Source of the DNA: JAKBCQ01 sp021807585 | Lineage (GTDB): Bacteria > Planctomycetota > Planctomycetia > Isosphaerales > Isosphaeraceae | DNA: 17,424 nt | Assembly: GCA_027325115.1 (NCBI GenBank) | Contig: DAHWFG010000186.1 | Span: forward strand, 1 to 17,424 | Direction: 5' to 3' | Translations under genes and position numbers: made by a program | Notes under the pieces: model-generated | Seen by the model: only the letters and a program-made list of their open reading frames with translations | Told to the model about the DNA's origin: nothing | Databases searched by the model: none | Shown here: one piece after another, positions 14,185 through 17,424 of the stretch | How positions within the stretch are numbered: position 1 is the stretch's first letter | How the letters are laid out: each line of letters begins with the position of its first letter

Positions 14185-16761
14185 GTGTCGAAATGCATCG
14201 ATCGTTTCGTCGTGTGCGCGATCTCGGTCGCGTGGTTTGTTTTTGATATCAAGACTCCCGCAGCCCAAGATCGTTCCGATCCGCCCGGAACGATCGTGAT
14301 GCGAAAGGCTCTCGTGTATCGACCCGACGGCGCCGGGAGACGATTCGGCAGGCGATCGATCGCCGCCGATCCCGTCGTTGCGACGATCGTCTCGGGAACC
14401 TGGACGACGCCCGCCGCGGGCGATTCGATCAAGCTCGCCGACGGCTCGGAGGCGCGTTTTCAGGCGATCGACGCCAAGCCCGACGGCGCGATCGGAGCGC
14501 AAGAGATCCGCGGCGGGTACGCGGTTTGGACGTTCGACTCCGCCTTGGCGGGGGTCAAAATCCTTGAGGCTTCGGGGCACGACGTCGTCTACGCGAACGG
14601 ATCGCCTCGCGTCGGCGACGTTTATTCGTACGGTTATGTTCATTTGCCTGTGCCGATTCAAGCGGGACGCAACGAGTTCATCTTCCACGCGGCGCGGGGG
14701 GATCTGCGCGCCAAATTGACGTCGGCTCGCGCTCTTGCGCAGCTCGACGTTTCGGATCCGACTCTTCCCGATATCGTTATCGGTGAATCCGAGGCGGTAT
14801 GGGGCGCGATCATCGTCGAGGCGGCGTCGATCGAGCCGGTTTCGGGTCTCACGATCGTCGCACGCGTGTGGGGAGGGGGCGAAACACGCACGCCGGTTCC
14901 CAAATTGCTTCCGTGCTCGACGCGGAAGGTCGCGATTCGACTTGAACCCGGCGAACACTTGCGCGAAGAGCAAGTCGCCGTCGAACTCAAGCTCGTTCGC
15001 CCGAAAGCCGACGGCAAGGACGAAACGCTCGATACGGCCGAACTGAAGCTCGGAGTTCGCGCGCAAGATCATACTTACAAAAGAACATTTATTAGCAAGA
15101 TCGACGGAAGCGTGCAGTATTACGCGGTCAATCCTCCTTCGGGGGTTGATCCCTGGCGCTCGAACGGCGCAGGTTCGGATTCATCGCGGCCGGCGTTGTT
15201 TTTGACGCTGCACGGGGCTTCGGTCGAGGCGATCGGTCAGGCGAACGCGTATTCAAGCAAATCTTGGGGTTACCTGATCGCCCCCACGAACCGCAGGCCA
15301 TACGGGTTCGACTGGGAGGATCTGGGACGAGCCGACGCGATCGAGGTTCTTGATCTGGCTCTCAAGCGTTATCAAACCGATCCGGCGCGCACATACCTGA
15401 CCGGGCACTCGATGGGGGGGCACGGCGTGTGGCACGTCGGCGCGACATTCCCCGATCGGTTCGCCGCAATCGCTCCGAGCGCCGGCTGGATCAGCTTTTG
15501 GTCGTACGCAGGGGGGCGGCCGACCGACGACGCCGATCCGATTCAAAAAATGCTCAGACGAGCGCAATCTCCATCTGATACGACGGCGCTTATCAACAAC
15601 TATACTGATCTAGGTGTTTATATTTTGCACGGATCGGCCGACGACAACGTTCCCGCGAATCAGGCGCGGGAGATGAACAAGAAGCTCGGCGAGTTTCACC
15701 GCGACTTTCGCTATCATGAACAACCGGGAGCGGGACATTGGTGGGATTCGTCCGACGAGCCGGGCGCCGATTGCGTCGACTGGGCGCCGATGTTCGATTT
15801 CTTCGCGCGACGAGCGACCCCTCGATATGAACAAGTTCGTCATATTACATTTCGAACCGCGAATCCGGGGATCTCGTCGCGGTCGTTTTGGACGACGATC
15901 GAGTGTCAGCTTCATCCGCTTGAGATCGCTTCGATCGACGTTCGCTTCGATCCCGCCAAGCGTCGGTTCGTCGGCTCGACCGTTAATGTCCGCAGGCTAG
16001 CGATCGACGTCTCGGTGCTTGCTCCCGACGCGCCGTTCGGCGTCGAGATCGACGGAACCAAACTCGAATCGATCGCCTGGCCAAAGAATGATCAAACAAA
16101 TATATGGCTGATGCGAGAATCGGCCGATCGGTCGCCGTGGAAGACGATCGACGAACCTTCGGCGAATCTTAAAGGCCCGCTACGTTACGGCCCGTTCAAA
16201 GAAGCGTTCCAGAATCGAGTCGTCTTTGTTTATGGAACCAAGGGGAACGACGCCGAGAACGCGTGGGCTCTTTCCAAAGCTCGATTCGACGCCGAGACGT
16301 TTTGGTATCGCGGCAACGCGTCGATCGACGTCGTAGCCGATTCCGAATTCGACGCCGATCACGACCGCGATCGAAACGTGATTCTATATGGAAATTCGGA
16401 AACGAACGGCGTTTGGAAGGCGTTGCTCGCAACGTGTCCCGTTCAGGTTGATCGGAAGTCGGTGCGGGTCGGCGATCGTCGGTTCTCGAGCCCAGATAAC
16501 GCCTGCTTATTTATTTACCCAAGATCGGGTAGCGACCTCGCCTCGGTCGGGGTCGTCGCCGGGACGGGAATCGTCGGGTCGCGTGCGACCGACCGCATTC
16601 CTTATCAAAGCTCGGGAACGGGGTATCCTGATTGCCTCGTCCTTTCGGCGAAGGCTTTTTCGGAGGGCGCCGGGGGAATCCTCGCCGCGGGCTTCTTCGG
16701 CGACGATTGGAGCGTGAACGCCGGCGAATTCGCTTACCGCGACGAACCCGTCAAACCGTAA
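14185..16761 (+). CDS. Secreted serine hydrolase, prolyl oligopeptidase / PHB-depolymerase-like
   Basis: The product is 858 residues. A signal peptide (MSKCIDRFVVCAISVAWFVF, then TPAAQD) predicts export. A beta-rich N-terminal region (about 30-315) precedes an alpha/beta-hydrolase domain (about 320-550). The catalytic triad is readable: nucleophile S409 in GHSMGGHG, acid D486 in HGSADDNVP, and H518 in GAGHWW. A second beta-rich domain (about 560-858) follows. This layout fits the large exported hydrolases annotated as prolyl oligopeptidase-family peptidases or esterases, common in planctomycetes. Peptide, polyester and acetylated-polysaccharide substrates all remain possible. Start is uncertain: GTG at 14185 gives a clean signal, while TTG at 14149 adds 12 residues; neither has a good ribosome-binding site. 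It lies 40 bases (or 4) behind the synthase stop, so co-transcription is likely although no functional link is evident. Confidence 0.88.
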   Translation: MSKCIDRFVVCAISVAWFVFDIKTPAAQDRSDPPGTIVMRKALVYRPDGAGRRFGRRSIAADPVVATIVSGTWTTPAAGDSIKLADGSEARFQAIDAKPDGAIGAQEIRGGYAVWTFDSALAGVKILEASGHDVVYANGSPRVGDVYSYGYVHLPVPIQAGRNEFIFHAARGDLRAKLTSARALAQLDVSDPTLPDIVIGESEAVWGAIIVEAASIEPVSGLTIVARVWGGGETRTPVPKLLPCSTRKVAIRLEPGEHLREEQVAVELKLVRPKADGKDETLDTAELKLGVRAQDHTYKRTFISKIDGSVQYYAVNPPSGVDPWRSNGAGSDSSRPALFLTLHGASVEAIGQANAYSSKSWGYLIAPTNRRPYGFDWEDLGRADAIEVLDLALKRYQTDPARTYLTGHSMGGHGVWHVGATFPDRFAAIAPSAGWISFWSYAGGRPTDDADPIQKMLRRAQSPSDTTALINNYTDLGVYILHGSADDNVPANQAREMNKKLGEFHRDFRYHEQPGAGHWWDSSDEPGADCVDWAPMFDFFARRATPRYEQVRHITFRTANPGISSRSFWTTIECQLHPLEIASIDVRFDPAKRRFVGSTVNVRRLAIDVSVLAPDAPFGVEIDGTKLESIAWPKNDQTNIWLMRESADRSPWKTIDEPSANLKGPLRYGPFKEAFQNRVVFVYGTKGNDAENAWALSKARFDAETFWYRGNASIDVVADSEFDADHDRDRNVILYGNSETNGVWKALLATCPVQVDRKSVRVGDRRFSSPDNACLFIYPRSGSDLASVGVVAGTGIVGSRATDRIPYQSSGTGYPDCLVLSAKAFSEGAGGILAAGFFGDDWSVNAGEFAYRDEPVKP

Positions 16762-16794
16762 ACCGATAAATACTTTGTTGGATGGAACGATCAT

Positions 16795-17424
16795 TCAAGC
16801 TTTCACGCGAGTTTTCATTCTCGCGTTGAACTCTTCCTCGTCGGCGACCCGCGCCGCCGCGACGACGACCCCGGGACCGATTTGTTTGGGGACGATCAGG
16901 CGGTTCGCCCCGGCGGCGACGAGCGCCGAAGGTTCGGCGACCGCGGCGACGCCGATTTTCGACCGCACTCGCTCGCTGGGAGTCTCGATGCCGGGATGAT
17001 CGGCGAGCGCGGCGAGCGGATAATCGATCAGCGGGACGTTATACTTCTGAGCGATCGCGATCAGCCCGGGTTCATCGGCCTTGATCGTCGCGGTAGCGAT
17101 CGCCGCCAACGACGCGATCGACAACCCGTGCGACTCGAAAACTTCGTTCAAAAATCGCTCGATCGTCGCCTCGGGCGTTCCGCGGCGACAGCCGATCCCC
17201 GCGACGAGCGTTTTGGGTCGATAAATCAGCGTCCGTTCACGCGGCAAAAGAGTGCAAGCATATGTGTCTGTTATATTAATTAAATAATCAATTTCATTTA
17301 TTTTGAATCGTGAGATATCGCCGATTTTCGATCCTTGGGTTATCGAGTATTTCTCAAGAGGGCGATGCGATCCCGCGTCTTGGCGAAATGCGACGATTCC
17401 GCCGCGGATCAGCTTGGCCGCGAT
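16795..17424 (-). CDS. cbiG: Cobalamin biosynthesis protein CbiG (cobalt-precorrin-5A hydrolase), 5' end outside window
   Basis: The frame is open without a stop from TGA at 16797-16795 to the window edge, giving 209 C-terminal residues; the gene therefore extends beyond 17424. Residues 1-70 of the fragment fit the CbiG central region (AAKLIRGGIVAFRQDAG, then EIDYLINITDT). Residues 72-209 are the CbiG C-terminal domain, related to CobE: LVAGIGCRRGT (73-83), then IATATIKADEPGL, IDYPLAALADH and VAEPSALVAAGA. CbiG opens the delta-lactone ring of cobalt-precorrin-5A, releasing a two-carbon fragment, in the anaerobic cobalamin pathway. A TTG at 17247 is in frame but internal and should not be taken as the start. 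The stretch 17255-17315 is AT-rich. The gene converges on the secreted hydrolase with a 33-base gap and no visible terminator. More cobalamin genes may lie to the right. Confidence 0.9.
   Translation of the reverse strand: MAAKLIRGGIVAFRQDAGSHRPLEKYSITQGSKIGDISRFKINEIDYLINITDTYACTLLPRERTLIYRPKTLVAGIGCRRGTPEATIERFLNEVFESHGLSIASLAAIATATIKADEPGLIAIAQKYNVPLIDYPLAALADHPGIETPSERVRSKIGVAAVAEPSALVAAGANRLIVPKQIGPGVVVAAARVADEEEFNARMKTRVKA

Noticed and set aside
13140..14432. Minus-strand open frame of 430 codons
   Set aside because: It is antisense to the acetolactate synthase gene and hydrolase start; Arg/His-rich composition is typical of a shadow in GC-rich codons.
14134..15072. Minus-strand open frame of 312 codons
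   Set aside because: Antisense to the secreted hydrolase, with no recognisable motif or ribosome-binding site.
16762..16794. Possible terminator between the convergent hydrolase and cbiG genes
   Set aside because: The 33-base gap contains no stem with a T-run on either strand.

Overview
The window looks like chromosomal DNA of a free-living Gram-negative-type bacterium, most likely a planctomycete. I infer this from the mix of families rather than from a marker gene: an HTTM membrane protein with a small partner, a Sua5-like/phosphatase fusion, a large secreted alpha/beta-hydrolase, many TTG/GTG starts, and moderately GC-rich coding DNA broken by AT-rich spacers. The palindrome CGATCG is strikingly frequent throughout. 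I see no rRNA, tRNA, CRISPR array, insertion sequence or phage gene.

Layout. Bases 1-63 hold the last 20 codons of a gene entering from the left. On the minus strand at 297-724 lies a broken manganese catalase: its first half with three metal ligands is intact, followed by an in-frame stop, a frameshift and what looks like the gene's C-terminal tail, with the middle missing. A gene-poor stretch of about 1.3 kb follows (725-2039). Next is a tightly coupled plus-strand pair (2040-3547): a small one-helix membrane-anchored protein and an HTTM (vitamin K-dependent carboxylase-like) integral membrane protein. A fusion gene follows (3719-4837) joining a degenerate Sua5/YrdC-like domain to a low-molecular-weight phosphatase of the YwlE (protein-arginine phosphatase) type. 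It converges on, and overlaps, a minus-strand CNNM/CorC-type membrane protein with CBS domains (4819-6213).

After a 0.6 kb spacer comes a minus-strand efflux operon: a lipoprotein periplasmic adaptor (11848-10475) overlapping by TTGA an RND pump (10478-6843). No outer-membrane channel gene is present here. The 526 bp divergent spacer 11849-12374 separates this operon from a plus-strand pair: the acetolactate synthase catalytic subunit (branched-chain amino acid synthesis), followed after at most 40 bp by a secreted serine hydrolase. At the right edge, on the minus strand, is the C-terminal two thirds or so of CbiG (cobalamin biosynthesis). Its frame is open to the window end, so a cobalamin gene cluster may lie to the right.

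The genes form independent small transcription units; I see no single pathway or defence/mobile system joining them. The items most worth a second look are the Sua5-like/arginine-phosphatase fusion, the HTTM pair, the decayed catalase and the CGATCG enrichment.
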